Assembly: GCA_951812925.1 (NCBI GenBank)
Contig: OX638370.1
Coordinates: 38,691,948 to 38,755,947 of the forward strand
Source: Calliopum simillimum
Taxonomy: Eukaryota; Arthropoda; Insecta; Diptera; Lauxaniidae
Reading direction: 5' to 3'
Length of the DNA stretch: 64,000 nt
This document shows positions 10,441-21,416 of this stretch, one piece after another. Every line of letters starts with the position of its first letter. The first letter of the stretch is position 1. Both the position numbers and the translations under genes were made by a program. The notes beneath the pieces were generated by a model that made no database searches, had not been told where the DNA came from, and saw only the letters and a list, made by a program, of their open reading frames with translations.

Positions 10441-12308
10441 CATATGAAGCAAAACAGGTTAAGCGTACCAGCTGAAAATTTTTTTGTCTCCGATTTCGCT
10501 CAAATTTGCCGATATGGTAGACCCGGTGTGTCAGAACAATAATCCGGGAGTATCATTTGTTGTTAAAATACAGGGTATTGAAGTTGGCGTTTTTAGTCAT
10601 TTTCATGAAAAGGTTGTTTTTTAAAAAATGTATAGCTTCCACCAAAGATTGTAAATTAATATATGTTAGTAGCTGGTCCAATTCATTTTTAAGTGTCCTT
10701 TTTACAAAAAAAAAATAACTTGGTGAAAAAAAATTTTTTTCGCCAAAATTTTTTAAACTTAAAAATATTTTTGAATTTTTTTTTTTAAAAAAGCCCCCTT
10801 AAATTTTTTTTAAGGTATGTACTTTAAATCAAATCATAATTTATAAGTTTTAAAATGATGTATGACTCAAGATGGGATTCGGTCGCTAGTTGAGAGTTTT
10901 TGGTTTTGAACGCCAGCGGCAAGCAAAAGTCTTTGTTTACTCAAGAGGAAGGCATCTTACGAAAAAAGTGTACGAGGCATAAAATCGTTCAAGAAATATG
11001 TGTGATTTACTATGGACTTTTTTAAAAATTTTTTTTTTTTAAATTTTTTTTTCAATATCTTTCAAAAAATATTCAAAGAAAAAAAAAATTTCTAAAAAAT
11101 TCTCAAAAAATCCACACGTATTTCTTGAAAGACTCCAAGCATTTTATGCCCGGTACACTTTTTTCGTAAGATGCCTTCCTCTTGAGTAAAGTAATAGTTT
11201 TGCCTACCGCAGGCGAATGTAGCGACCGAATCCCATCTTGAGTCGTACATCTTTTTAAAGCTTATAAATTATGCTTTAATTTAAAGTAGAGTAGAACGGG
11301 GTAATGTCGTGCAGGGGGTAATGTCGTGCACTGGCTGTTTTAGCCCAAAGAATTGAATGATTTACCAACTGTTCGTAAGGTAGGGACTACTAGCAATTTT
11401 CACCAGTTCGTCTCTACAGAGTAACCTTTTTTTCAAAACGCACACTTTCGGGACGATAAAAGTGTTTTTTTATGGGGTCAGAAAAATAATTTTCCTTCCG
11501 GGAAAATATACCAGGTAAGTGTTTTCTGAAACGAAATATCGTGCCAAAGAAAAGACGTATTTGGTTTTCGAAAAAAATTTTGGGCTTCACCGAGTTATCG
11601 AAGTTGACCTTTAAAACGACCATTGGGGTAATATCGTGCACATTCACTTACACAAACACAATTTCTCGCTACACAAATGTTGTTACGCATGGATGTAACC
11701 AATGAAATTATCTTTCGATCGGATGCTTACTCGACATTGCCCCGTTCTACTCTACACAACATATTATGTACTTCACACTTGTATAATAATGAATAAATAC
11801 ATGATAATGCTAACTCTCCTCTAATAGAACCACTACCTTTCATTTCTCACACATTTTGGTACCTTTACTATACTCGGAAAACAATGCACGACAATCCCCC
11901 ACAAATTTTGAGGGTAATGTCGTGCACATTTTTTTTTCTTCACTTACACAATTTCTCGCTACACAAATGTTGTTACACATGGATGTAACCAACGAAATTA
12001 TCTTTCGATCGGATGCTTACTCGTCGCATTCGCTTGAGATGTACGGCTTTACGAGCATGTCAAAGTTGAGTGCACGACATTGCCGTTCTACTCTACTTTT
12101 AAAAAAAATGCAAGGGGGGTTTTTTTAAAAAAACTTCAAAATGAAAATAGCTAAAAACGCCAACTTCAACACCCTGTATTTTAACAACAAATGGTACTAG
12201 GACCAAATCCTCCCGGATTACTGTTTTTACACACCTGATCTACCATATCGCCAAATTTGAGCGAAATCGTAGACAAAAAAATTTTCAGCTGGTACGCTTG
12301 GGGTGTTT
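10441..12308. mobile_element. Foldback-like long inverted-repeat element, copy with nested insertion
   Basis: The left arm (10441 to about 11045) and right arm (about 11095-11288 plus 12096-12308) are complementary over most of their length. They share the terminal AAGCGTACCAGCTGAAAATT, the word ACAGGGTGTTGAAGTTGGCG, GACTCAAGATGGGATTCGGT and CTCAAGAGGAAGGCATCTTA. The centre is a poly-A/poly-T-rich loop at about 11020-11100. An 805-bp TA-flanked element sits inside the right arm. No transposase is visible. Sister copies lie at 7111, 31475 and 36851. Confidence 0.8.
11289..12093. mobile_element. TA-flanked Tc1/mariner-type MITE (composite), nested
   Basis: The insertion starts GAGTAGAACGGGGTAATG and ends with the complement CATTGCCGTTCTACTC (a 2-bp difference), with TA on both sides (11287-11288 and 12094-12095). 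Uninterrupted sister elements have AAAGTACTTTTAAA-like sequence at the same site, so the empty site is known and the TA duplication is well supported. A second internal right end lies at 11733-11752, also followed by TA, and the segment 11645-11735 is repeated at 11943-12030. It is therefore a tandem or partly duplicated MITE. The word GTAATGTCGTGCA recurs several times. The superfamily is inferred from the TA duplication. Confidence 0.75.
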
Positions 12309-14130
12309 AGAATTTTTGTAAACAATCGAATAACTCGATAGTTTTCATTCGATGGTAAAAGTATAAGGTGCTTAACATCCCCGGCATAAATGTGAATTGT
12401 TTTTTTGGCGATTTATTCAAGAATGTCCCGCATTGGCATTATGAAAATTTGGTCACCCTAGATTAAGACCATGAATGTTTGTAAATTACGCTTACATTTT
12501 CTTTATAATTTATATTTCCCAGAAGAAACCGAATTCAAATAAAAAACTTTTGACATGAAATTGCCCCTTAGATAGGAACGCGCTCATACGTATGTATTGC
12601 ACTTAGTGCCACTTGTCACTCCCTAGCAGATTTGCCACAACGCGATATATGAGGACAAGCGGATAGGACAAAGTATAAAAAACAAACACGAAAGTGTTAA
12701 GGAGCAACAGCAGCACTAAAAAGAAAGAAAGACATCAACACAATTGGAGTGAGATGCGCAAGCACAGATAGACTTCATCATTGCAGAAAAGAGTTGTTCA
12801 ACTATGAATGAGCATCAAAATGTTGCTGCTGCTGCTGCTCGTATCAAGTTAGCATGCTGCTAAGGATAACTAACTATGTTGAATCAAAAAAAAAAAAAAA
12901 ATAGAAAAAATGTCAAGAAAGGAAAAAAGTTGGTAAAGAAAATTTCGGTTAAAAGTTGAAAAATTTATACGCGCATAATTTGTAAATGATGCGCAAAAAA
13001 GGGGGCACAACAGCGCCGCACAAATGCTGCTTTACTGACACAAATTTATATGTGTGAATGCCAGCCAGCCAGTTCAAGCAATCACATTATACGTGCCATA
13101 CAAGAGGTGCTGTGCTGAGGATGTTTGGAACTTTTTACTACTTTCGGTTGAATAGAAAGTGCTTTGTATTTATGGTGGCTGTTACTCTTATGCCTTTAGT
13201 GTTGAATTGAAATAACTTTTACGTTTTGAAAAGTTTTTTATCTGTTTCGGAATTTGTGGAACGTAGGGGAAATTCAAAATGTGATTCAATATTCTGTAGC
13301 TTCAGTTCAAATTTAAAGTTGATTTTTGTTAAATTTATTCCGTCCATTGAAGCATTTGGCTTAAAAACCACTGACCAACGATTCGCCTTTCACTTGCACT
13401 TCAACTTGACATTGCAGTGATAGCAAATGTTGCCCCCCCTCCCCAAAATGTTGCCAATGCTTGTTTGCGTAACAACAAAAAACAACACATGACAACACTC
13501 TGCTACATAATGTTGCAGCATCCGCCTGTGCACCGAATGTCAAAGTAAATGAAATCCAGTTAGTATTTTGAAATGCGGTTTTAACCATAATTCCACAAAG
13601 CCAAGTCTGATAATACCGCGTACTTGGAAACACTGACATAAACAATCTGTACTGCTGGTCAGCAGCTAGAAAAAATGAGTGAAATGGAATCAGACTACCA
13701 TTCCCAAAATTCTAAGTAGGAAATAAAAACATTGTTTTTATGCTGAAACAGCAGAAAAAGCGCAACAAACTCTGAATCTGCCTGATGTCCGCAGTGCGAT
13801 TCCAGTAGAAAAAGATAAAAAAAACGGATAAATGAAAACTCTTCTCCACACACTAACAATGGTCATAATGGTGTATCTACCAAAAATTTTACCGAACATC
13901 ATGTCCAATATATTTTGCACCACATTGCCATGAAATGAAAATACAGTGTAGTTGTAGCAAAAACTCTTGCTGCATTGAGCAAAAGCTGTGTGTTTTGGGC
14001 TGCAAGTTTGTACAAAAATACACCCTACAATTACAGGATTGAAGTCAGTGGACAGATCAAAGGATTGCAGCTAATAAAGTAAGTACCTTTGTTTAGAAAT
14101 AGAGATCGATTGGAAAAAATTAGAGCATTT
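12309..14130. other. Intergenic DNA, nothing recognised
   Basis: Contains a short GCT microsatellite at about 12822-12838 and an A tract near 12886-12901. Open frames at 13226-13420, 13361-13645 and 13738-13923 show no protein motif. No element is recognised. Confidence 0.4.
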
Positions 14131-14136
14131 TTCCCA

Positions 14137-14968
14137 CTTAGGGGTGCAGCACCACCCACTTAAAAACATAATGGTCATTAGACCTATCATTTGTTATATG
14201 GGAAAAATTAAAAATGAAAAAAAAAACTTGCTCCCATGGGCTAAAAAGTTTAATATTGGTGTAAGTATCAAGCATGAAAATTTTGGTTTCGATCGGAAAA
14301 TATTTGACCGTGCTGCAAGGCTGTTGAAGGTCGGAAAAACGCTATTCATATGGAAAAATGGGGCTTTAATCGCAAGAATCAGTCCTATCTTTGAAACTAT
14401 TTGACATAAGTGTAAAATTTATCCACATATGTGTTTGGCACTGCGAAAAAAATTTTGAATAAAAAATGGGCAGGGTCACGCCCCCTCCTCCTAAAAAAAA
14501 ATCAAATTTGTCATATCTCAGAAACTATTTAACACATATGAATAAGATTTGATTTCAGGTACAGTGAATTGAACACGATATGATAAAAATGTTACAGCAA
14601 TTTAAGGATACTATTTACTTAAGTATTGTTCATATATGTACTAAATCTCATCCTCTTATGTCAAATAGTTTTAAAGACAGGATTGATTGTTTCCTTATTT
14701 TCATATAAATAACGTTTTTCCGACCTTCAATGGCCTTGCGGCACGGTCAAATATTTTCCGATCGAAACCAAAATTTTTATGCTTGACTTTTTAGCCCCTG
14801 GGAGCAAGGTTTTTTTCATTATTAATTTTAACGACAGGTCTAATGGTCATGTTATCGTTCCTTAGTGTTAACCATGTCTCCAAACCAAATTTCTAAAAGA
14901 TTGATGCAGCGGTTTAGCCATGAGAGCGATTTTTTCATTTAGGGGCGTGGCACCGCCCACTTAAAAAA
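14137..14968. mobile_element. Long inverted-repeat element (arms about 200-240 bp)
   Basis: The arms 14168-14409 and 14653-14855 are imperfect complements. Shared words include TAATGGTCATTAGACCT, TTTTGGTTTCGATCGGAAAA, TATTTGACCGTG and AGGTCGGAAAAACG. The spacer is about 240 bp. Outside the arms, related words (TTAGGGGTGCAGCACCACCC at left, TTAGGGGCGTGGCACCGCCC at right) lie in direct orientation. The 86-codon open frame at 14144-14404 runs through the left arm and has no known motif. It is unrelated in sequence to the foldback family at 10.4 kb. Confidence 0.7.
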
Positions 14969-14984
14969 AAATATACTTATATGC

Positions 14985-15585
14985 ACTGCTCTTCTCCACA
15001 ACTTTTCAACAAAATAAAATATCAAGCGAATATGATGAGATTTGGACAGTCATTTTTCCCTATCAGAACAATACCAGACTATCTAAACATAAATCTTGTC
15101 ACTGCAGTTGGACTAATATTACTTAGGTTAATTGGATCAAAAATCTTTCAACCTAGGTTCTTTATTCTGTATCTCACCTCAGCGGGGCAAATACAAAGCA
15201 CATGATCTGCTGTTTCCAAGTTCTCTTAACAGAGTCCACAAGAATCGTCGTCTACTACACACATCTTCTTTAGGTGTTGATTAAGTTTACGGTGAACTGA
15301 CATTATTTAATTGTATGTTTTTTATTTTGCTGCAGTTTACGTTACAGGTCTTGGATTGATTAACCTTTTTGCTTGTCACATACCCTCTTGGGCTCTCCAG
15401 TGGTCGATATTCCTGAATTTAGTTATTTTTAAGGCTGTTGTTTATTCCACAGAATAGTTCCGGGCCTACGATATTATTGAGAGCACCTATTTTAGCCAAG
15501 CAATTTGCCTTTTCATTGCCTTCATGCCCCTCGTATCTTAGTATCCAGATTACGGTCCCATCATTTCTCCTTTATAAGGCTTGAA
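14985..15585 (-). pseudogene. RNase H-type LINE relic, 3' segment
   Basis: On the minus strand, degenerate frames read a late RNase H portion (from about 15585, with the cognate of WIPGHEEYEGNERAD), an HWRAQEG stretch near 15400 and a C-terminal Cys/His motif (CGLC, then ETADHVLC, then CP) near 15170-15265. These are typical of the C-terminus of RNase H-bearing fly LINEs. The same element continues at 16455-16590 and 18140-18420. It is interrupted by a DINE-1-like insertion and by an R1-clade relic. Stops are frequent. Confidence 0.7.
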
Positions 15586-16215
15586 CTAGTAAGGGTGTAA
15601 ATTTTGGCCTGGCCAAAAAATAAATACCCTACACTGCAGTATTTTGAAAAGTTTGCTTATATGGGAGGTGCCACGCCCTCTTGTCCGAGTACACCCAGTT
15701 TTTGTTCAGAGCTTGCATTTATAGTTTTTAGTGTCAGAGTGAAATTGGATTATCTCAAAAAACTCTTTCAGTATAGCATTTTGAATCTTTTGCTTATATG
15801 GGAGGTGCCACGCCCCCTTGTCTGATTTCACCCAATTTTTTCTGAGAGCTTTCATTTATAATTCTTAGTGTCTGAGTCAAATTTGGTTCGAATATCTCAA
15901 AAAACGCTTTCAGTATAGCGTTTTGAAGCTTTTGCTTATATGGGAGGTGCCACGCCCTCTTGTCCGAATTCGCTCAAATTTTTATCAGAGCTTGCGCTTA
16001 CAATTCGTAGTACTTATATGTATTGTGGTTGCATTGTCGTGAAAAATACTCCTAAAATTGCATTTTGAATATAATTTTTGTATGGGCGGTAGGCGTGTCC
16101 GTTGACCGATTTTGCTCATTTTCAATCCCCCGAGCTAACTTTGACGACGGAGGCAGTGCACCAAATTTCATTGAATTATCTTGCTCAGTTTTCCCAAAAA
16201 GTGTATTTCAACACA

Positions 16216-16309
<94 letters not shown>

Positions 16310-16453
16310 CCCAGCCAGACAGACGGACATGGCTATATCTACTCAGGAGGTGACGCTGATCAAGAATATATATACTTTTCTATACCTGCCACGCCTCCTT
16401 CTCTGCGTTACAAACGGAAGGACAAAGTGAATATACCCTGGGTGTAGGGTATA
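15586..16453 (-). mobile_element. DINE-1/Helentron-like element, copy 2 (inserted in a LINE)
   Basis: On the minus strand it starts TTATACCCTACACCCAG and ends with the hairpin TTTTGGCCAGGCCAAAA, then CACCCTTACTAG and T. Three tandem units of about 135-145 bp lie near 15650, 15790 and 15940. Alignment of the flanking LINE to its sister copy at 57.4 kb shows host sequence resuming directly on both sides without an obvious target duplication. This suits insertion between T residues, as known for Helentrons. The GTCY microsatellite has expanded into a long CAGC run. This is the best-preserved copy in the window. Confidence 0.7.
16216..16320. repeat. (CAGC)n tetranucleotide microsatellite
   Basis: About 25 CAGC units run without interruption to about 16305, then degrade to CAGACAGACGG. 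Because four is not a multiple of three, all three frames stay open and give spurious Ala-Ser-Gln-Pro repeats. Those frames are not genes. Confidence 0.95.
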
Positions 16454-16454
16454 A

Positions 16455-16590
16455 AAATTTCAAAACACTTCCAGTCTAGCTTTGAGTGTATGGAAGAAAC
16501 CATTTATGATTCTAGTGCCGCTGATTCATCCAAATGAATTCATATGTCGGTGCCGAGAGACATGCGTAGACATTTTCTCATTCTCAATTC
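16455..16590 (-). pseudogene. RNase H-type LINE relic, middle segment
   Basis: Matches 57400-57520 of the sister LINE copy, sharing CAGCTTTGAGTG and ATATGTCGGTGCCG. It is the RNase H region coding for the cognate of the DIYIYSHSLATLKSL stretch. It joins the segment at 14985-15585 across the DINE-1-like insertion and breaks off near 16590, where an R1-clade relic begins. Confidence 0.65.
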
Positions 16591-16599
16591 TAATAGCAA

Positions 16600-17910
16600 A
16601 AAACAAAGATTAAAGGCAAACCTTACCCAGCACTAAACTGTACTCTCAGTATACAATTGCAAAACTCACCTTTTGTAGACGGTATCCCAAATGTTGCATA
16701 TAGGCTTATCATCCAAAAAGACCGGAGCTATTTACAGAATTATGATGGAGTTTTCCCAAAACAATGGAAAGTACCTACAACGCTTAGTGATTATACCAAA
16801 AAAAGGATAAGCCGCCACATCAACCATCATCATATCGGCCACTGTGCATGCTTGACATTGTAGGCTAAATATTATTGGAAGGTCCCAACGGATTATCAGA
16901 CGCCACTAAACTTGCTAAAAAGATCAATACCACAATATTAAATGTTCAAGCATGGCTACAATCAATGAACTTACAACTGGTTGAGCAAAAAACAGAAGTG
17001 TTACTTTCAAGTAGAAGAAAAAGGTTGAATAGCTGGAAATTCAGATTGGGGGTCATATTATAGTGTCACGGCATACAGTCATGTACTTGGGAGTCCTGCT
17101 GGACCCCAGGCCTAATTACAGAGAGCATCTCATAGCAGCTGGTAACAAAGCTGTACGCATGGAATCGGCTGTGGCCAGACTAATGCCAAATACTGGTGGG
17201 CCAAAGTATGCAGCCAGGTAACTATTGGCCTCTGCTTCAAGTTCAATTATGAGGTATGAAGCACTAATATGGTATTCGTCAACTAGTTTTATATTGTGTA
17301 TGAAAACAATGGTAGCAACACACATTGAGAGTTTGCTGTGCTTTCCGAACAGAATCCAAAATAGCTTGCTTTGACCGAGATCGCATTACAGCAGGAGATT
17401 TAGAACTATGCACACAGTGGCAACAAAGACGGCAAGCATTAACAAAAGGGCGGTGAACTTACAATCTGATTCCTCTGATTTAAATGTGGCTCAAGTGGAG
17501 ACATGGAGAGCCAAATTACTATCTCACTCAGTTTTTTATTGAACTTGGCTGTTTCAGAGAGTATTTAAACAAGTACAAGCACGTGAATGACCCCTTTTGC
17601 AGGTTTTGTAAAGAAGCTGTAGAAAATGCGTGGTCGTATTAACAAAGTGTGTAAAGAAAAAGAAAATATAACGGGCGAAGAGGTAACTTGTACCAGTATT
17701 GTTCGACATATGCTGCTGGGAAAAGACTCTTAGGATCAACGTAAACACGTCATATCAACGATTATGCAGCAACTGAGAAGAGATAAGCAACTCAAAAGAT
17801 AAGACAGTAACATTAGAAATTAAGAAATAGAGCCCTGCGTAGCGTAGAAGTGCCCTGACTTGCGGTACCGCTTGGCACTAGAAGGGCAGTGAAACAAAGC
17901 GAAGTTAGGT
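16600..17910 (+). pseudogene. R1-clade LINE relic with deleted RT core
   Basis: Frames read, in order: FPKQWKV (about 16750) and a degenerate YRPxCMLDIVG (about 16830-16865) from the RT N-terminal part; then directly QAWLQSMNLQLVEQKTEVLL (about 16950-17010) and YLGVLLD (about 17090) from the region after the active site. So the RT palm with its YADD motif has been deleted. Next come ARLMPNTGGPK, then a C-terminal RHGEPNYYLTQ / CFREYLNKYKHVNDPFCRFC Cys motif (about 17500-17610). The last frame ends in QLRRDKQLKR and a stop near 17801. This order is typical of R1-type non-LTR retrotransposons. It lies opposite to, and inside, an RNase H-type LINE relic. Confidence 0.75.
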
Positions 17911-18135
17911 TTTAACAACGTAGGCATACTGAACATGTATTTATAAACATTTGTTTGTGTAGGATTGAGTATCATTTTCTATGCAAACTTATGTATATAC
18001 CTACATTGCATATACTAAGATCGTTCTCCGTGCGTTGGTCCTAAATACGGTAATCCAGTAATCAGTGTGAATCGAGTATGCTGCATAGCAATATCTTCAA
18101 GAAGATTCTCCCTTCAACAATTTGAGAAAAAAAAA
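17911..18135. other. Unassigned DNA at the 3' side of the R1-clade relic
   Basis: No clear motif. It may be the 3' untranslated tail of the R1-clade relic or older flanking DNA. The interrupted LINE resumes near 18140. Confidence 0.4.
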
Positions 18136-18139
18136 ACAT

Positions 18140-18425
18140 AAAAATTCTAAAGCGTAGATCTCCGTTTGAAAAATGGAAGCTATTTTTCGCATTGCAACTG
18201 CTTTTTGGAATCTTTGTTCCACTACTCCAGCTCTTGTGCTGCCATCTACCATTTTGGACCGATCAGTGAACCATGACTGTGAGCCCCGTTTTTTACTTAT
18301 ATCATTTTTCCTCCAATCTTTGCTGCCCTTGGTTACTGTATGTATCCCAGTTTACCATACCAAAGTCAGACGTGTTTGTTGGGACGTCAAAGATAGCTTA
18401 CAGGAAGTCTATTATGCTGTCGATG
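18140..18425 (-). pseudogene. RNase H-type LINE relic, 5' segment
   Basis: Corresponds to 57530-57720 of the sister copy. On the minus strand it reads a degenerate WFTDxSKM, QRFQKAVAM and SIFQxE, the start of the RNase H domain. With 16455-16590 and 14985-15585 it makes one LINE broken into three pieces. Confidence 0.65.
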
Positions 18426-18569
18426 AGTGGCTATAGTGATGACTAAACAAAGACCGATGGTGAACAAAATGTTGCGCAAGGGCAGCTTCGTATCAAAGAG
18501 AGGATTTTTTGCGTATCTTTTCGTATAGGATAAAACGAGACAAAAAGTAAGTTGCATGTACTGACCAAG

Positions 18570-18664
18570 ACTAAAAGGTCTAGGAAATTGAGTCTTGGTA
18601 TAAAATTGACCACATAAAATGGAACAAAATTAAAAAAATTTCTCTATGGTTTTCATCCAAAAAG
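18570..18664. repeat. Dispersed repeat fragment
   Basis: Contains GACCACATAAAATGGAACAA and TTTCTCTATGGTTTT. Both recur, inverted, around 24040-24075 and 24640-24715. It ends where the 3' tail of the RTE-like LINE begins. Confidence 0.5.
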
Positions 18665-18667
18665 AAA

Positions 18668-20120
18668 TGTATGTATGTATTCTCCTTTAACTCCTAGGAG
18701 GAGCATAGGGCCAATATGAAACGTCTTCATTCGTCGCGATCCCTTGCGATGACTTTGATCTCTTGCCACGATTTTCCCGATTCTTGGATTTCCTTTTCCA
18801 GCGACCTTTTCCAGTTAGTTTTGGGTCTACCACGTGCTCTACTGCCTTGTGGATTCCACTCAAGAGCGTGGCGACAAACTTCGCTGTGTGGTTTCCGGCG
18901 AGTGTGACCAATCCATCCCCATTTGCGGAGCTTGACCTCGTTTGCTATAGCCCTTTGATTACATTTTTGATGTAGCTCGGCATTTGATATAGTGCGAGGC
19001 CATCAAATATTTAGTATACGCCTTAAGCATTTGTTGACGAATACTTGTAGCTTGTTCGTTAGTTGTTCAGTAACAAGCCATGTTTTGCACCCTTATAACA
19101 AAACCGATTTCACATTCAAATCAAAAATGCGCACTTTCGTTTTGATGGATATAACGGAAGAAGACCATATTTTGTTCAGTTGAGCAAACGCTCCTTTGCT
19201 TTTGCTATTCTTTAGTTGATATCCTCTTTTGCTCCACCATCCATGGAGATATTGCTGCCTAAATACGTGAAGCTATCGACGTTTTCGATGTCATCACTGC
19301 CAGCTCTAAACGTGATGTCATCCATGTTTGCGTTTAACTTCATGCTTTTAGTCTTGGATACGTTGATTTTTAGGCTGGCCTTTTGTGATTCCAAGACAAG
19401 GTCTTCAATTTTGCTTTGCATATCTGAATGTTTGGACGATAAGAGGCAGATATCGTCAGAGTAGTCGAGATCTTCCAAATGTTAGGTAAAGTTCCATTGG
19501 ATACCCCTTTTGGCCTTATTAAGAGCTTTATCTAGGAAATCATCAAGAACGATAATGAAGAGTGATGGTGATAGTAGACACCCCTGTCGTACGCCTGAAT
19601 TAGTGGTGAATGTCGGTGACAACAACACGTTGTGTAACTCACTGCATTTAAAGCCTTCATATTGTGCACGTACTAAGTTTATGGCCTTTGCGGCAATACC
19701 GTTTCGTTGCAGTAAAACCCAGATGTTTTCTCGGGAGACACTGTCGAAGGCAGTGCTATAGTCTACGAAGACAAGTTGAAGTGCAGCACGCCACTCGCAT
19801 GATTGTTCGACAATTATTCTGAGGGTGTTGATTTGATCCACGCAAGTTTTTCGTTTACCCTGTTCAGAAGCACTTTCGTCAATACTTTTGATGGTACTGA
19901 GAGCAAGGTAATGCCTCTATAGTTTCGGCACTCGCTTAGGTCACCTTTTTTCGGTATTTTGACTAACATGCCATGTAGCCAATTTTCTGGCAAACGCTCT
20001 TCGGTCCAGATTTTGGTGAGCAGAGGATGGATAATTTTGGCTGATGTTATGGGGCATGCCTTTAGCAGTTCAGCTATTATTTGATCTATACCGGCGGCCT
20101 TGTTGTTTTTCATGCTTTGG
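18668..20120 (-). pseudogene. RTE-like LINE relic (5'-truncated reverse transcriptase)
   Basis: Minus-strand pieces give RT motifs in order: MKNNKAAGIDQI, LPENWLHGMLVKIPKKGDLS and NYRGITLLS (20113-19814); VFVDYSTAFDSV, GVRQGCLLSP (19841-19482, after a frameshift); DLDYSDDICLLS and DSFTYLGS (19478-19212, after a stop). A C-terminal part with several stops follows (WGWIGHTRRKP, LEWNPQGSRARGRPKTNW) to a final TAG at 18694. A (ATAC)n-type tail follows at about 18669-18682. The endonuclease half is missing. The catalytic box is YSDD rather than the common YADD or FADD. Sequence style is that of RTE-type endonuclease-RT elements (clade inferred). A second relic of this type lies at 43.1-44.4 kb. 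Confidence 0.8.
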
Positions 20121-20147
20121 AATCCATGAAATCCATGGAGTAAGTCT

Positions 20148-20310
20148 TGTTAAAATTTCTGTTGCCATTTATATAAAAACCTTGTAATGAATACGATCTT
20201 CTTGAAATAATGTTTTCTTTCTATTGAAAATTATGTGAAAATCATCTTAGTTTTATAAGAAATCTTTTTAAAAAACAATAAGATTTCTTCTCAATTATAT
20301 AAGATATAAA
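20148..20310. repeat. Dispersed repeat fragment, second half
   Basis: Shares AAAATTTCTGTTGCCATTTA, GAAAATTATGTGAAAATCA and AAAAAACAATAAGATTTCTT with the region 24064-24570. With 18570-18664 it suggests that the RTE-like LINE lies within an older repeat. Confidence 0.55.
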
Positions 20311-21360
20311 AACCAAAAAAACAAAATATTTACTTGATTTTTTTTTTATTTATGTTTGAAAAAAAGTCCAGAAATTCGAATATTTCGAAAATTCGAATCA
20401 TCTCAAAAACTAAGTGGTTCTAATTTGTGAGCGTCTTCTGTAAAGTTCAATTTGAATTTAGCTAAATTTCAAAATCAATAAACTAAGTACTTCAAAAATT
20501 AATTTGAACAAACTATGCTCGGATGTCTTTGCGTTTTCAGAAAACATCTATGTAAGTGCACTCGATATATTTCTAAACTTTGAAATTTCTTTGTATTAAA
20601 TCTAGAATAAAATGTAACTTTTTCTTCTTCTTATGGTAAAAGTATTCTTAGCAAAATTGTCGCGACTCGTATTCCTCTCCAAGCCACGCCCTTCATATGG
20701 ATAATATAAACAGAAACAACCATTAGTAAGTTTGAGAAACTATGGCAGATAAATTAAAATAGAACGCTTGGTCAAAAATTCAAAGTTTATCTCAGTGTAG
20801 TCATTGTCAACTTAGGAATTAGCTACAGATAGCTTAACTTAAAATTTATGTGGAGACTGGTCTTCACTGAAGAGAGCTACAATTTAAAAAAAAAAAAAAA
20901 AATATTATTCATTTTTATATATCGCATTCAGTTAAGCAAGGCACAATCTTTTACAAAGCATAAACTTCATTAAGCTATTCTCAATGGGGGTTACCGTGAA
21001 TTAAGACTCCCGGGGAATTTTCTTAAACTGCAATAGAGAATGCATGGCAGCCCCCAATATGTTCCTATAAAATTAAACTTGAATATTGCGTAAACTTGCG
21101 AAAAAGGCAAAAAATTTCACATTTGAGTCTTGTCGGAGTTATTTTATAATGTCTTCTTATGATTTGTTTTGTCTAGAACGTTCTTTGAAAATTCTTCAAA
21201 AATTCACTTAACAGTAAAAAGTCATTCTTTTAGTGCAGAATTATACTTTTGTGGGAAGATCTGCATACGTCTTGTTGTTCAGATTGATTTTTTAAAATCT
21301 TAGGTAAGGCTTGTGCAAACTATTGTCTTTACTCATTACATAAATAAAATACATATATTA
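20311..21360. other. AT-rich intergenic DNA, nothing recognised
   Basis: No coding or repeat structure I can support. It lies between a LINE relic and the 3' end of the minus-strand protease gene. Confidence 0.45.
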
Positions 21361-21416
21361 CAATTTAATGCTTAAGCTTTTTAATATCAGTTTGTTTTAC
21401 ATAATAATTAAATATT
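21361..21416 (-). promoter_or_regulatory. Probable 3' end signals of the second protease gene
   Basis: On the minus strand an AATAAA overlaps the stop codon (21420-21415), and ATTAAA lies about 50 bp further on (21369-21364). The downstream ATTAAA is the more likely poly(A) signal, because the first leaves almost no 3' leader. Confidence 0.4.

Noticed and set aside
16065..16447. Three overlapping open frames with Ala-Ser-Gln-Pro repeats
   Set aside because: They are produced by the CAGC microsatellite inside a Helentron-like element; all three frames stay open together.
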